Shown piece by piece: positions 45,091 to 57,329 of a stretch of DNA of 64,000 bases; position 1 is the first letter of the stretch; each line of letters opens with the position of its first letter. The translations under genes and the position numbers were made by a program. This stretch comes from Megaustenia siamemsis (Eukaryota > Mollusca > Gastropoda > Stylommatophora > Ariophantidae): contig JAVIAB010000051.1 in assembly GCA_032433765.1 (NCBI GenBank), positions 55,388,828 through 55,452,827 of the forward strand, written 5' to 3'. The notes beneath the pieces were generated by a model. It saw only the letters and a program-made list of their open reading frames with translations. It did not search any database and was not told where the DNA came from.

Positions 45091-46330
45091 GGAATCTCGC
45101 GTCAGACAAAGTAACAGCTGCTGTATGTTGGATCACACGTAAGAGAGGGTAACAGCTGCTGTATGTTGGATCACACGTAAGAGAAGGTAACAGCTGCTGT
45201 ATGAGGGATCACACGTAAGAGAAGGTAACAGCTGCTGTATGAGGGATCACACGTAAGAGAAGATAGGAACTGCTACTTGCGGAAATTGATATAAGAGAAT
45301 GTATCAGCTGCTTTTTGTGGGATCTCATGTTAGAGAATGTATCAGCTGCTTTTTGTGGGATCTCATGTAAGAGAATGTATCAGCTGCTTTTTGTGGGATC
45401 TCATGTAAGAGAATGTATCAGCTGCTTTTTGTGGGATCTCATGTAAGAGAATGTTCCAGCTGCTTCATGGGGGATGCCATGTCAGAGAATGTAACAGCTG
45501 CTTTTTGAACGATATCATGTAAGAGAATGTACCAGCTGCTTCACAGAGTATGCCATGTCAGAGAATGTAACAGCTGTTTTTTTGTGGAATCTCATGTAAG
45601 AGAATGTACCAGCTCCTTTATGTGGAATCTCATGTAAGAGAATGTACCAGCTGCTTTATGAGGGATCTCATGTAAGAGAATGTACCAGCTGATTTATGTG
45701 GTATCCCATGTGAGAGAATTTACCACCTGCTTTAAGAGGGATCCCGTGTAAGAGAATGTACCAGTTGCTTTATGAGGGATCTCATGTAAGAGAATGTAAC
45801 AGCTGCTTATGAGGGATCTCATGTAAGAGAATGTACCAGCTGCTTTATGTGGGATATCATGTAAGAGAATGTACCAGCTGCTTTATGTGGGATCTCATGT
45901 AAGAGAATGTACCAGCTGCTTTATGTGGGATCTCATGTAAGAGAATGTACCATCTGCTTTATATGGGATCTAATGTAAGAGATTGTACCAGCTGCTTTAT
46001 GAGTGATCTCATGTAAGAGAATGTACCAGCTGCTTTATGAGGGATCCCGTGTAAGAGAATGTACCAGCTGCTTTATGAGGGATCTCATGTAAGAGAATGT
46101 ACAAGTTGCTTTATGAGGGATCCCGTGTAAGAGAATGTATCAGTTGCTTTATGAGGGATCTCATGTAAGAGAATGTACCAGCTGCCTTATGTGGGATCTC
46201 ATGTATGAGAATGTACCAGCTGCTTTATGAGGGATCCCATGTAAGAGAATGCACCAGCTGCTTTATGAGGGATCTCATGTAAGAGAATTTACCAGCTACT
46301 TTATGGCTTTATGAGGGATCCCATGTGAGA
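45091..46330. repeat. ~40-bp tandem array, about 31 copies
   Basis: The unit has GAATGTACCAGCTGCTTTAT, GTGGGATCTCATGTAAGAGA, period 40 bp. The left units (45,091-45,260) are AGGTAACAGCTGCTGTATG variants. The palindromic CAGCTG is in nearly every unit. Confidence 0.94.
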
Positions 46331-46919
46331 GCTTGAGTGTTTTTCTCACCCCTATCTCTGAAACTAATAAATTGTCTGAGCCCCCCCCACCCTTTTTTTT
46401 TCTCTTACTTCTAGATTTTTTAACTGTCATTGACCTCTGACCTTTAGATTGTCATGAAATTAAGAAATGTTATGCAGCAATGCCACCTATATCACTGAAG
46501 CATGCCCGCTCAGGGGGGGGGGGGGTCTTCCAGAAAACACCCTGTCTTATGACGTCTTGAGATATGCGAGCTGACGACGTCATTTTATCCACAACAACGC
46601 CTGCTTGCAATGCTGAAAACGTCACAATCTTTGGTTGGTCCCCCCATCAGCGAGCAGGATTGAGAGATATAGGAGGCACTGGATGCAGTAAATACGTCTT
46701 GATGGCTGACGACACTTAGACACATATAACATATATGCTCTGTGTACATGTTAGACTGTAAATTATAAATATTAATTTGACTTCATTTATTTCTGTTACC
46801 GCATCTCAAACCAAATTAATCTACCAGAAATTATATCTATTGACCTTTCGAACCGTAGCCGGCCCATAGGGCATAGAAAAAAGATGCTTTTTCTCTTATC
46901 TAAATTTTTATTCTAGCAG
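46331..46919. other. Unassigned sequence with short poly(C) and poly(G) runs
   Basis: C8 at about 46,381 and G13 at about 46,514. No gene recognised. Confidence 0.5.
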
Positions 46920-47175
46920 TTTTCATTACTTGTAAAGATCTTTTATCAGATCTCACCATTTGTCTCTGTTCTGTACAAGCAACTCTAACTCATCCAGGAA
47001 GCCGATTCCTGCAGCTCTTGCCTCTCTGATCAATGTTCTTCTCAGTGTCTCTCTGGGTTCGACCTCTTTTCCTCTTACCTGTTGTTTCCCACATGAGGGC
47101 TTGCCTTGTTATTCGGTTAGTATCTCTCCCCAACACATGTCCAACATATGGCCATCGTCTTTTTACCAGAAATTA
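46920..47175 (-). mobile_element. LINE C-terminal fragment (family C), minus strand
   Basis: Minus-strand translation from about 47,165: [51 protein letters not shown] with a stop. This is the GHV...R+G+ C-terminal block typical of LINE ORF2 ends. It matches the plan of fragments at 54,790, 55,345 and 63,431. Confidence 0.8.
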
Positions 47176-47494
47176 ATCTATTAAAGAAAGTATATATATA
47201 TATAATGTGAGCTTGAATTTAATGAAGGAAGTTAAGAGCTTTAGTTAACAATAGGAATATAATATGTGAGAAATAAAATTCCTAAGCTAACCCTGAGGAA
47301 AATAATAAATAAAAACAAATCCCCAAAATAAAGTTAAACATGAGCAAGTAAGAACTCGAGAGATGTGAAATATTTGACTCAGTTGCATGTTGTACAAATG
47401 TGTTCTTGTTCCGGGAATTATTTTTTGGTCCGAGGCAGAAGCTGTGAAATACATTAATAATTGCTGTGTGGAAAAAAAAGCTATAAACCACGAG

Positions 47495-47710
47495 GTACAG
47501 ATGACTGTGTTCACTTTCTGTGCGGTCTCGCCTTATGTCTTTTGGCGTGTGCTGAGACTGCTATGATGGGGATTGCAGCTACCTTTTTTTGTTTAGGAGA
47601 TGAGATAGTAATTCGTATGATTCCACTGGCACGGGCGGGTGAGCAATTACGGATTTTAATTCATTTGCAGTGATACCGGGGCCTTCGATAACCATAACCA
47701 CGGTTAACAC
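47495..47710 (-). repeat. Dispersed repeat, inverted copy of 52,240-52,455
   Basis: The reverse complement matches the other copy over about 200 bp: GAATTAAAATCC.TAATTGCTC, CCCGTGCCAGTGGAATCAT, GCAGTCTCAGCACACGCCAA, AAGACATAAGGCGA. Both copies keep a similar peptide (ARASGIIRIT, AVSAHAKRHKA) ending at the same stop. Either a mobile element end or a recently duplicated piece. Class unknown. Confidence 0.85.
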
Positions 47711-47909
47711 CTTCTATTTGAATAAAGAAATTACCAAACGCTTTCATAATTGCTTTTTTGATCTTGTAAACACTTTACAGAATGAAAAATCGAATCAGGA
47801 ATAAAATACATTCTTGTTAACGAAATGAGGCAAATCTCAAGTATTTGGTTAGTTCTTTATCGTCCATTTGAATTCTTTATAGTGTCATGGACTATCCGTT
47901 ACTATTCGG
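47711..47909. other. Unassigned sequence
   Basis: No feature recognised. It ends at the target duplication of the next element. Confidence 0.5.
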
Positions 47910-47923
47910 TAGATTGCTTCGGT

Positions 47924-48883
<960 letters not shown>

Positions 48884-48898
48884 TAGATTGCTTCGGTT

Positions 48899-49064
48899 AC
48901 TGACACTTTATTAATGTTAATATTTGGAAAACTTACTCGCTTTGAATTGCGCGATATCTAAGGCATGTAAACCGAATGTAGCAATATACTTTACCTTGAT
49001 CCACAGTTCATTGAAGAATCTCGTCATTTAGAGTTCTAACAAAAGACTACAATTGGCCTCGTAT
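48899..49064. other. Unassigned spacer
   Basis: Short unique sequence between the SINE-like insertion and the trinucleotide tract. Nothing recognised. Confidence 0.5.
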
Positions 49065-49094
49065 TAGTAGTAGTTATAGTAGTAGTAATAGTAG

Positions 49095-49130
<36 letters not shown>

Positions 49131-50217
49131 TAGTGGTAGTAGTGGTAGTAGTAGTAGTAGTAGTAGTTATAGTAGCAGTAATAGTAGGAGTAGTAGTAGT
49201 AGTAGTGGTAGTAGTGGTAGTAGTAGTAGTAGTAGGAGTAGTAGGTGTAGTAGTAGTTATAGTAGTAGTGGTATGTGTAGTAGTTGTTGTTGTTATATTA
49301 GTAGTAGTATTAGGAGTGGTACTAGTAGTTATTATAGTAGTAGTATTAGGAGAAGTAGTAGTTGTATTAGGAGTAGTAGTAGTAGTTATAGTATAAGTAG
49401 TTATAGTATTAGTAGTACTAGGTGTAAGAGTGAAATAGTAGTAGTAGTAGTTGCTGTAGTAGTAGTAGTAGTAGTAGTAGTATCAGTAGAATTAGTAATA
49501 GTGGGAGTAGTAGTAAGAGTTATAGTAGTAGTTGTTGTTGTAATAATTATAGTAGTTGTAGGTATTGTAGTACTAGTAGTAGTTGGAGTTGTGGTAGTAG
49601 AAGTAGCAGGGGTAGTAGTAGCAGTAGTAGCAGTAGTAGCAGTAGTAGTAGTAGTAGCAGTAGTAGTACTAGTGATAGTAGTAGTAGTAAGAGTTGTTTT
49701 TGTAGTAGTCATAGTAGTTGTTATAGTTGTAGTTGTTGTTGTAGTAATTATAGAAGTAGTAGGTGTTGTAGTACTAGTAGTTGTTGGAGGTGTAGTAGTA
49801 GTAATAGCAGCAGCAGTAGTAATAGCAGTAGTAGTATGAGTAGTAGTAGTAGTAGTAGTTATAGTAGCAGTAATACTAGTAGTGGCAGTAGTGGTAGTAG
49901 TAGTAGTAGTAGTAGCTGTAGCAGTAGTAGCAGTAGTAGTAGTAGTAGTAACAGTAGTGGCAGTAGTAGTAGCAGTAGCAGTAGTAGTAGTAGTAGTAGT
50001 AGCAGTAGTAGTATTAGCAGTAGTAGCAGTAGTAGTCGTAGTAGCAGTAGTAGCAGTAGTAGTAGTAGTAGTAGTAGCAGTAGTAGTAGTAGTAGTAGTT
50101 GCAGTAGTAGCAGTAGTAGCAGTAGTAGCAGTAGTAGCAGTGCTGTAGTAGTAGTAGTAGTGGCAGTAGTAGTAGTTGCAGTAGTAGCAGTAGTAGTAGT
50201 AGTAGTGCAGTAGTAGC

Positions 50218-50252
<35 letters not shown>

Positions 50253-50689
50253 CAGTAGTAGTAGTAGCAGTAGTAGCAGTAGTAGTCGTAGTAGCAGTAG
50301 TAGCAGTAGTAGTAGTAGCAGTAGTAGCAGTAGTAGTAGTAGTAGTAGTAGTAGCAGTAGTAGCAGTAGTAGTAGTAGTAGTAGTAGCAGTAGTAGTAGT
50401 AGTAGTAGTAGTTGCAGTAGTAGCAGTAGTAGTAGTAGTAGTATCAGTAGTAGCAGTGCTAGTAGTAGTAGTAGTAGTGGCAGTAGTAGTAGTAGCAGTA
50501 GTAGTAGCAGTAGTAGTAGTAGCAGTAGTAGTAGCAGTAGTAGAGTAGTAGTAGTAGTAGTAGTAGCAGTAGTAGTAGTAGTAGCAGTAGTAGTAGCAGT
50601 AGTGTAGTAAAAGTAGTAGTAGTAGTAGTAGCAGTAGTAGTAGTAGTAGTAGTAGCAGTAGTAGTAGTAGCAGTAGTAGTAGTAGTAGC

Positions 50690-50748
<59 letters not shown>

Positions 50749-50815
50749 CAGTAGTAGTAGTAGTAGCAATAGTAGCAGTAGTGATAGTAGTAGTAGTAGT
50801 AGTAGTAGTAGTAGC

Positions 50816-50864
<49 letters not shown>

Positions 50865-51220
50865 ACAGTAGTAGTAGTAGTAGTAGTAGTAATAGCAGTA
50901 GTAGTAGTAGCAGTAGTAGTAGTAGCAGTAGTAGTAGTAGTAGTAGTAGAAGTAGTAGCAGTAGTGATAGTAGTAGTAGTAGTAGTAGTAGTGGCAGTAG
51001 TGATTAGTAGTAGTAGTAGTAGCAGTAGTAGTAGTAGTATTAGTAGTATTAGCAGTAGTAGTAGTGGTAGTAGTGATAGTAGTAGTAGTAGTAGCAGTAG
51101 TGATAGTAGTAGTAGTAGTAGTAGTAGCAGTAGTAGCAGTAGTAGTAGTAGCAGTAGTAGTAGTAGCAGTAGTAGTAGTAGCAGTAGTAGTATGAAGTAG
51201 TTAGTAGCATTAGTGTTAGT
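49065..51220. repeat. AGT-type trinucleotide tract, about 2.15 kb
   Basis: Imperfect (AGT)n with frequent AGC, GGT, TGT and AAT variants. Interruptions concentrate in the left third, while 49,830-51,200 is mostly (AGT/AGC)n. Because all units are triplets, frames of poly-Val, poly-Ser and, in reverse, poly-Thr/Leu/Tyr run for up to 250 codons. None has a start context or flanking coding. (A/G)GT-rich tracts recur at 56,400 and as the base of the 57,330 array. Confidence 0.97.
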
Positions 51221-52239
51221 AGTATCCTACACATAATACAAAGAATTATTATGTACCTATATAGTCCTAAACAAACCTACAAAGAATAACATGAAGGAGT
51301 ACAAATACTGTTTCCACTAGATAAAGACAACAAGGAAGTATTAACATGAGACAAATGCAACTGAAATTCCTTTTTTATAACACCAGAGCTGCTCTCGTTA
51401 GATAAATAAAACGTGAATCGATTACGTGAATTATGAAAGATTCAAAGAAAACAAAGGAACACAATATAGACTTCCCACTGTATTTGTTATGCTGTGTAAC
51501 CCGCCCATACCTATTGTTGTTCCTGTTACCTAATTCACGTCTTATATGCCCTCCAGCAGTAGACAAGTACGCGTTGTAGAAGCACCTGGACACAGGTACC
51601 GTCTCGGAAATACCGCTCTGGGCACAGGTAAAATTATGATCTTGAGGGAGCAAAATAATTGGACAGAACAAAAGGTTTTTATTCGAGCTTGACAAGTTCT
51701 GAAGATGAGTTGAGTTCTAGAATAATAGAGAAAAAAAATCCGAGAGTTTCCTGACGAATAATGTAAATCAATAACAGGCAGACACGTGCAGGCTCGGACA
51801 GGTGAATAGGCCATGTGACCCAGAAGATTTGAGCAAACGTCACAGAGAGGTTCCATGGTTGTTTTTTTAAAAATATATTTTAATATTGCATATTATTAAG
51901 TTGTACAGGTACTGATATCCATGGGTTTGTACTTTGGTGGGATTGTGGGGGTGGAAGAGTGGGGGGAGTGAAGTGGGAGACGTCAGTAATACTCGTTTCT
52001 GGAGACACGGACTCGCCGAGGTTTAGGAATTGTGGGATCGTTCTTGACGAAATTACCTCTAGGCGATATGTATATACCTCTGGGTGTGTGTGTTTATATG
52101 ATTAAAAATTTATGTGAATGTAAAGTATTCACCTTCAAAATCTTCTTCTTCTTCTTCGCTTTCATCCAATGAATAGTTATTTCTCTCCATCGTCCATTAA
52201 GAGCATTACCCATCCAAGGACAATATATGGACGTTGTGT
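51221..52239. other. Unassigned sequence
   Basis: Minus-strand frames of 104-106 codons (51,375-51,856) overlap one another, and neither shows a domain. No element recognised. Confidence 0.45.
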
Positions 52240-52455
52240 TATTGGTTATTATTGGTTATGGAAGGCCTCGGCATCACAGCAAACGAATTAAAATCCATAA
52301 TTGCTCAACCGCCCGTGCCAGTGGAATCATCCGAATTACCAACTCATCTCCCAAACAAAGAAAGGTAACTGTAGTCCCCATCGTAGCAGTCTCAGCACAC
52401 GCCAAAAGACATAAGGCGAAACCGCGCAGAAAGTGAACACAGCCAACTGTTCCCT
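52240..52455 (+). repeat. Dispersed repeat, plus copy
   Basis: Partner of 47,495-47,710 in inverted orientation, 4.5 kb away. Starts near GTTATGGAAGGCCTCGGCAT and ends near GTGAACACAGCCA. The 69-codon frame at 52,227-52,436 is partly shared with the other copy. Confidence 0.85.
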
Positions 52456-52668
52456 GTCATACGATATCATCATTCATCGTAAACAAGCGGGATATCGAAG
52501 CAGGATCAAAACGGATGAGACACACAGCTCACGGTGTGCACAGAGCACTTAACTCAGTAGCTCCTGCAACAAGCCGGACTTGGAATATGAGGAAACTGCA
52601 AGAAGGAACACTTTTCAGACATAGCCTTCAATGGTTCCTGCCGCCTATCCACCATATACCATGGGAGT
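52456..52668. other. Unassigned spacer
   Basis: Lies between the dispersed repeat and the 3' end of the minus-strand coding region. Nothing recognised. Confidence 0.5.
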
Positions 52669-53592
52669 TCACGTCCTCCCGAAAATGATGATCGTCATAG
52701 CACTTGATGATGTTAGGCCGTCATTGATGACTCCAATTCCAAACATATAGACACACCGTGGTGGTAATTTGTCATTTTCAATCCAACAGAAGCCACATGA
52801 CCTGTAGTTAGTAAAACCACAGAGAGAATATGATTTTGTGACCTTCACTGATTCACTCTTAGATGTGAATGTGTAGTTTACACAAGAGGAGAAGTTTTCA
52901 ACTACAGTGATTCCATTTAAGGCAATTCTGGGATAGCAAGGCAAGTCTCCTTTATAGCAGCAGAACTTGATGTTCTCCGCTCCCTTCTTGTAGCTGCTGC
53001 CACACAATTCTGATGTCTCATTAACTTGGACATCATTCAAGAACAATGTCAGATTAACATTCCATAGATATGGCTCTGCTGATGAAGTGCTTGATGCAAC
53101 AGTTGTATCAATCATACTGGAGGCTCCTGGTCTGTGGTCATTAATATCACAGACGGCACATGGTGTTGTTATATTCAGTATTTCTTTCTGGGGTGTAAAT
53201 ATGTGGCACACACATGGAGAGTGGTTTGTGGTCACAGTAATCCCATTAAAGGCAATTCTAGGGTAGCATGGCAATGCTGTTTTAGAACAGCACAATCCTG
53301 TGATGTTTTCTGTGTTCGCTATAAAGCTGCTGCTGCTACACAATCCTGACCAATTATAGGTGTGGACATTATTCACTTGCAATGACAAAACTGCTTTGCT
53401 TACATCATAAACCTCTGGAAGCGAATAATTTATGGGACTAATAGTACAATTTATTCTTCCATCGGGGATATCTGCATTGAGTCCCCATAAAAAAAGTCTT
53501 TGGTTAAAAAGCACATATGCTTTTGAGTTAAACACACAATGAGCCCACTTCATAGATTCAAAATGATCCTTGCCAATGTCATCCGCTTGCAC
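52669..53592 (-). CDS. Cys-rich two-repeat protein, probable secreted or cell-surface exon, family unrecognised
   Basis: A 307-codon open frame with normal amino-acid complexity, unlike the array frames. Two homologous repeats, about residues 66-148 and 178-258, share CC-x-K-x2-LPCYPRIA-x-NGITV at residues 101-120 and 211-230, exactly 110 residues apart. A single Cys precedes and a Cys follows at matching places. I count ten N-glycosylation sequons, so an extracellular location is likely. No signal peptide or membrane helix is in this frame. It opens at a GTG just after an in-frame TAA, so the real start is either ATG at 53,553 or an upstream exon spliced in near 53,585. It ends with a stop at 52,669. 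I cannot name the family. A lineage-specific gene or exon is the best reading. Confidence 0.62.
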   Translation of the reverse strand: MQADDIGKDHFESMKWAHCVFNSKAYVLFNQRLFLWGLNADIPDGRINCTISPINYSLPEVYDVSKAVLSLQVNNVHTYNWSGLCSSSSFIANTENITGLCCSKTALPCYPRIAFNGITVTTNHSPCVCHIFTPQKEILNITTPCAVCDINDHRPGASSMIDTTVASSTSSAEPYLWNVNLTLFLNDVQVNETSELCGSSYKKGAENIKFCCYKGDLPCYPRIALNGITVVENFSSCVNYTFTSKSESVKVTKSYSLCGFTNYRSCGFCWIENDKLPPRCVYMFGIGVINDGLTSSSAMTIIIFGRT

Positions 53593-53823
53593 AAGTTAGG
53601 TCCTTAGCTACCAACGTCAAAAATGTCTGAAACGAAGCCATCCAATTAACGACTTTATCTACAGCGAAGGTTAACGAACTGTGAACAAACATTTATGTTC
53701 AAACCCTTGAAAACATTTTCAAAAATCTGCCAACTCGCAGCAATAACATTTATCGTGTTGTTCAATGTAAACATTGCTTGGTCCATAGCTCGAATATAAA
53801 TAAGCTGCGTTGTGTTACCTTCA
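53593..53823. other. Possible upstream intron or 5' flank of the Cys-rich gene
   Basis: On the minus strand this precedes the coding exon. AG dinucleotides that could be acceptors lie near 53,585 and 53,609, but none has a strong pyrimidine tract. Confidence 0.35.
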
Positions 53824-54080
53824 GCAGATAAACTGTGATATTTACACCTTCCGGTCCAACTCATCTGTCTTCGGCATGGTGTTTTTGAGTACCGGATTGT
53901 CTTCCCTGTGAATCCATACTCACCTGGTCAGACTAGAATCGTTAGTCGGTTACTAGTGGTATCGCGAAGAAGTGGAGTAAAATCTGGATAGTTGTGGTTC
54001 ACCGATCCTGATGCAATCTGTCAGCTATGAGTCGCTGCCAGGTTTCAACTCTGTTGTAGCCTCGTCTTTGCCCTCTCGTT
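53824..54080 (+). mobile_element. SINE-like repeat (SINE-3), third copy
   Basis: Colinear with 28,900-29,155: AACTGTGATATTT.C.CCTT, GTCTTCGGCATGGTGTTTTT, GGTTCACCGATCCTG. More diverged, and 5'-truncated relative to the copy at 28,838. Confidence 0.75.
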
Positions 54081-54365
54081 ATAAATAATTTCTGGGCGGG
54101 ATCGGGGGGAGAAATAAGGTTTAGTTCTTAGTTTGAAGAAAAAGTAGTTCTGCGATAATAGTTCAGAGTTGGTGGGTGTAGTGATAACAGTTGGTGCCAA
54201 AGTAAAGTAGAGCAGTAAACATGTCATGTTGGGGTTGTGAGCATTGGGGGTATGAGAGATATGTTTGAGCGTACTACCTCCAGGTATTTACAGGTGAGGT
54301 GTAGGCAGGAATGTGACCAGTGATATTCTAGTTACTCTACCTTTACCAACTTGTGAACTAGATTT

Positions 54366-54507
54366 TAGAGATCTTCAGAGTAACATCAAAAGATGGACAA
54401 GTCAGCCGAAGACAATCTGCACCATCAAAGCAAGAGACAGAGTGGAATGGCGTTCCATGTTAGGCAACCTTCGATGCGAAGACGGCACTCAATGATGACG
54501 ATGATGA
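54366..54507 (+). mobile_element. Short LINE (family A) copy with 12-bp TSD
   Basis: Reads SNIKRWTSQPKTICTIKARD, then the VEWRSM..NLRCEDGTQ end, stop, and a GATGACGATGATGAT tail. It is flanked by TGAACTAGATTT at 54,354-54,365 and 54,508-54,519. Only 142 bp was inserted, the shortest dated copy here. Confidence 0.9.
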
Positions 54508-54789
54508 TGAACTAGATTTCTCTCATTTTCCATCGTCTTGAGTTTAGTGGCTGCGATCAACTTGAAACAAACCAACACAGATTGAAACGTGAAAGCTAAG
54601 CCTTGAACCATTGTGCTTCTGATACTGTTTTTATGAACACAGTATTTAATGAATACGGTTCCCAACCTATAACTAAAATAGGAAATATTTACTGAAACAA
54701 TACCTTGGGATTACTTGAAAATGATGGACTAAACATATCCTTTAAAACTGAAGGAGCCGATCCTATCAATATTGTTTATTTATTATTAC

Positions 54790-54965
54790 ATCCTATTCTT
54801 CTCATTCACTGTGAGCCGATACCTGTCATTTTTGCCTTTTTTCCAATGTTCCCCTCAGTGCCTTTCTAGGTCAGAATTTTTTTCTTTTTATTGTTGTTTC
54901 CCATTTGATGATTTATTTTGTAACCCTCATGTTATTTCTTATCACCGTCTACTTATTATTTAATT
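54790..54965 (-). mobile_element. Decayed LINE family C relic
   Basis: CCCCTCAGTGCCTTTCTAGG and the following TTGTTTCCCATTTGATG parallel CTTCTCAGTGTCTCTCTGGG and TTGTTTCCCACATGAGG at about 47,037-47,097. No frame survives. Confidence 0.5.
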
Positions 54966-55029
54966 TGTATATAGTTGTTATAGTAATAATATAGTTTATT
55001 TAAATGTCATGACTTCACCTGGTAACGGT

Positions 55030-55205
55030 CCTTGCGAGACCCAAGTGGTGTTGTGGTTAGCGCACTCGCCTGTCAATGTGAACGTTTGAATCTCTTCTCC
55101 GACCTAAAAAGTTCTCGAGCTCACCCAGCCTCTTAAAATGGGTAGCAGAGATATTCTCTGATAAAGAAAGGCAGCGATGAAGTAAACTGGCAACCTCACT
55201 TCATG
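55030..55205 (+). mobile_element. tRNA-derived SINE (SINE-2), plus strand
   Basis: GTGGTTAGCGCACTCGCC resembles an A box and GTTTGAATCTC a B box at tRNA-like spacing. A body with CACCCAGCCTC.TAAAATGGGTA follows, a block also seen in SINE-1 (CACCCAGCCTTAAATGGGTA). SINE-1 and SINE-2 therefore seem to share a central domain with different heads. No clear target duplication was read. Confidence 0.8.
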
Positions 55206-55234
55206 AAGCTAAGTCTAAACACAATGACGATACT

Positions 55235-55330
55235 AATTGTTCATTCTATCTATCAATTGTCCTTCCGAGCCGAAGACTTCACATAGGGCAGACATTCTAA
55301 ACTTCTTTGTTATCAAACATCAGACCATGC
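55235..55330 (-). mobile_element. Fragment of the SINE-4 family
   Basis: CTATCTAT, then TCCGAGCCGAAGACTTCACA and TAGGGCAGAC, as at the junction of the TATC tail and body at 48,615-48,660. Here the tail is only about two TATC units, showing how far the other copy has expanded. Confidence 0.65.
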
Positions 55331-55344
55331 ATAGAAGCCTCACT

Positions 55345-55860
55345 GTATCTCTTCACACGTCCCTGTTGTGGCCGAGTTGTTTAATCTCGGCGAGGGAGCT
55401 GATGCATGCTGCTGTTACCTCTCGCTTTAGTGTTCCTTTTGGTGTTTGTCTAGGTCGCTCTCTTTTTCTTGTGCTCTCTGGTTCCCGTTTGAGGCCTGCT
55501 TTGAGATTCTTTTGTTGTCATGACCACCGTTATTCTCTCCTTGTCTCTTCTCTTCACATGGCCCACATATGACCACCTTCTTCTCTTGTTGTCTTTTCTA
55601 GTCACATGGCAAACATATGACCACCTTCTTCTCTTGTTGTCTTTTCTAGTCACATGGCAAACATATGACCACCTTCTTCTCTTGTTGTCTCTTCTAATCA
55701 CATGGCAAACACATGACCACCTTTTTCTCTTGTTGTCTCTTCTAATCACATGACAAACATATGACAACGTTTTCTCTTGATTATAGATGATATTTTTGTA
55801 TAACTCTTCATCACTCAAGGTACTTGTCTTGGGACTCATCCTCTGCATTCTTTGCAAAGT
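55345..55860 (-). mobile_element. LINE C-terminal fragment (family C) with in-frame 48-bp expansion
   Basis: Minus frame 55,857-55,450. A 16-residue unit, RWSYVCHVTRKDNKRR, is repeated about five times before the normal continuation YVGHVKRRDKERIT and a basic, Arg/Lys-rich end. In LINE proteins the GHV..R segment occurs once. The DNA repeat (CACATGGCAAACATATGACC plus 28 bp) lies at about 55,556-55,790. Other parts of the LINE are missing. Confidence 0.8.
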
Positions 55861-56400
55861 GCAACATTACAGTTACACTGCTCTACATTGTTTCAACAAC
55901 AGCTACTCGATTAATCCATCTTCCAATTTCTAGTTCTATTCCACTCAACAATTATCTGTCCAGCGCTCGACCTAAAAGCTTACTAAAATAAACTATCCTC
56001 TTTGTCTAACTCACCTCAGTTTTAGCTACATCTCAGTACGGATAACACCGCTGTCTCTCTACGATCTAGCTCAAAACACCAACTGCCTTGCTTTAAGTAT
56101 TTCTGCTTTCATTGATTTCAAACTTCGTCTATCTATTTATCAATAACATTTCGACCTACCAATATGATTAGCTCTGGTTCGTTACTTCCTATCCAGTCGT
56201 GTCTTGTTTGTGTGGTCAATATTTTGACTGTCTCCATGTTTTATTCCTGCAAATTCTACCGTTTAGTTTCAGTTTTTTGTTAGTTTTCTTTATTTTGTTC
56301 GGTCAATCATGTGCGTGACAGATATTGTCAAACCTCTATCATTTCATCTTTTTCCATCATGCTTATTGTATACCATCTGTTCTTTTTTTTTTAAAATCTG
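55861..56400. other. Unassigned sequence
   Basis: No gene or element recognised. Confidence 0.5.
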
Positions 56401-56404
56401 ACCT

Positions 56405-56558
56405 CACTACAGTAGTAGTAGCAGTGCTGGTAACAACAGTGATGGGGTGAGCTTTAGTATACTATTACTGCTATAGTATCTATAGTAGTAGTAGCAGCAC
56501 TTTGTAACAATAGTGATAATGGGAGGTTTAGTGTACTATTACTGTTATTAGTATCTAC

Positions 56559-56602
<44 letters not shown>

Positions 56603-56790
56603 AAGCAGCTCTTGTAACAATAGTGATAGTGGGAGGTTTAGTGTACTAATACTGCTATTAGCAACTATAGTAGTAGTATGAGTAGGTTTAGGAACAAACA
56701 AGAAATGACAACAGCAGTAGTTGTATGTGCAGTAGCGGTTGAAGTAGCCGTGGCGAATGTAAGGGAAAAAAAATAGTTGTGGTAGTGATA
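56405..56790. repeat. Short AGT-rich tract with ~110-bp repeating block
   Basis: TAGTAGTAG, a GCAGC-type part, TTGTAACAATAGTGATA and GGGAGGTTTAGTGTACTA, ATTACTGCTAT recur three times (about 56,408, 56,480 and 56,590), with one (AGT)15 expansion. Related in composition to the arrays on either side. Confidence 0.8.
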
Positions 56791-56801
56791 TGAGCAGAAG
56801 T

Positions 56802-57277
56802 TCTTCTTCTTCTTCTTTACTTACTCATCTGCCTTTCAGCGTCGAGGGGAGATATAATTTGCGGTCTTTTGCTCTTCTGTTCGCCTCTGATGCTGTTATG
56901 TTTCCTAGTGCTTCTAATATTCCATCGACCCATCTTTTTCGTGGTCGACGCTTGGATCTGATGTTCTCACAATGTTTGTTGAAGGCTCGTTGTTTTGTAT
57001 TTTGATCTTTCTGCCTTGTCACGTGGCCAAACCATGTTATCTGTTGTTTCCTTATATATTCTATGACGGGGGCTATTCCTAGCTTTTTTCTCAGTTCTTC
57101 ATTTCTAATCTTATCTCTCAGAATGTTTCCTGTCATTCGTCTAACACATTTAATCTCTGTAGAGGTTATTTATCTTATTGTTCTTGCATCTAGAGGCCAG
57201 GTCTGGCATTGGTAGCACAACGTTGGGATGAAGATTGCATTGTAGAGTGCTCGTTTTGCCTCCAGAGTTATTTCCTT
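56802..57277 (-). mobile_element. 5'-truncated LINE (family B) with 15-bp TSD
   Basis: The minus frame 57,136-56,825 gives RMTGNILRDKIRNEEL, ITWFGHVTRQKDQN, the RRPRKRWVDG block and YLPSTLKGR, colinear with 36,031-35,575. The tail on the plus strand is TTCTTCTTCTTCTTC. It is flanked by GATATGAGCAGAAGT (56,787-56,801) and GATATTAGCAGAAGT (57,278-57,292), a 15-bp duplication with one mismatch. It is 476 bp, inserted inside AGT-rich sequence. Confidence 0.92.
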
Positions 57278-57329
57278 GATATTAGCAGAAGTAGTTGTAT
57301 AATAGAGCTGCTAATGATGTTGGCAGAAA

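Noticed and set aside
49124..51200. Poly-Val, poly-Ser, poly-Leu/Tyr/Thr frames
   Set aside because: Trinucleotide tract; any frame is open and both strands are equally open.
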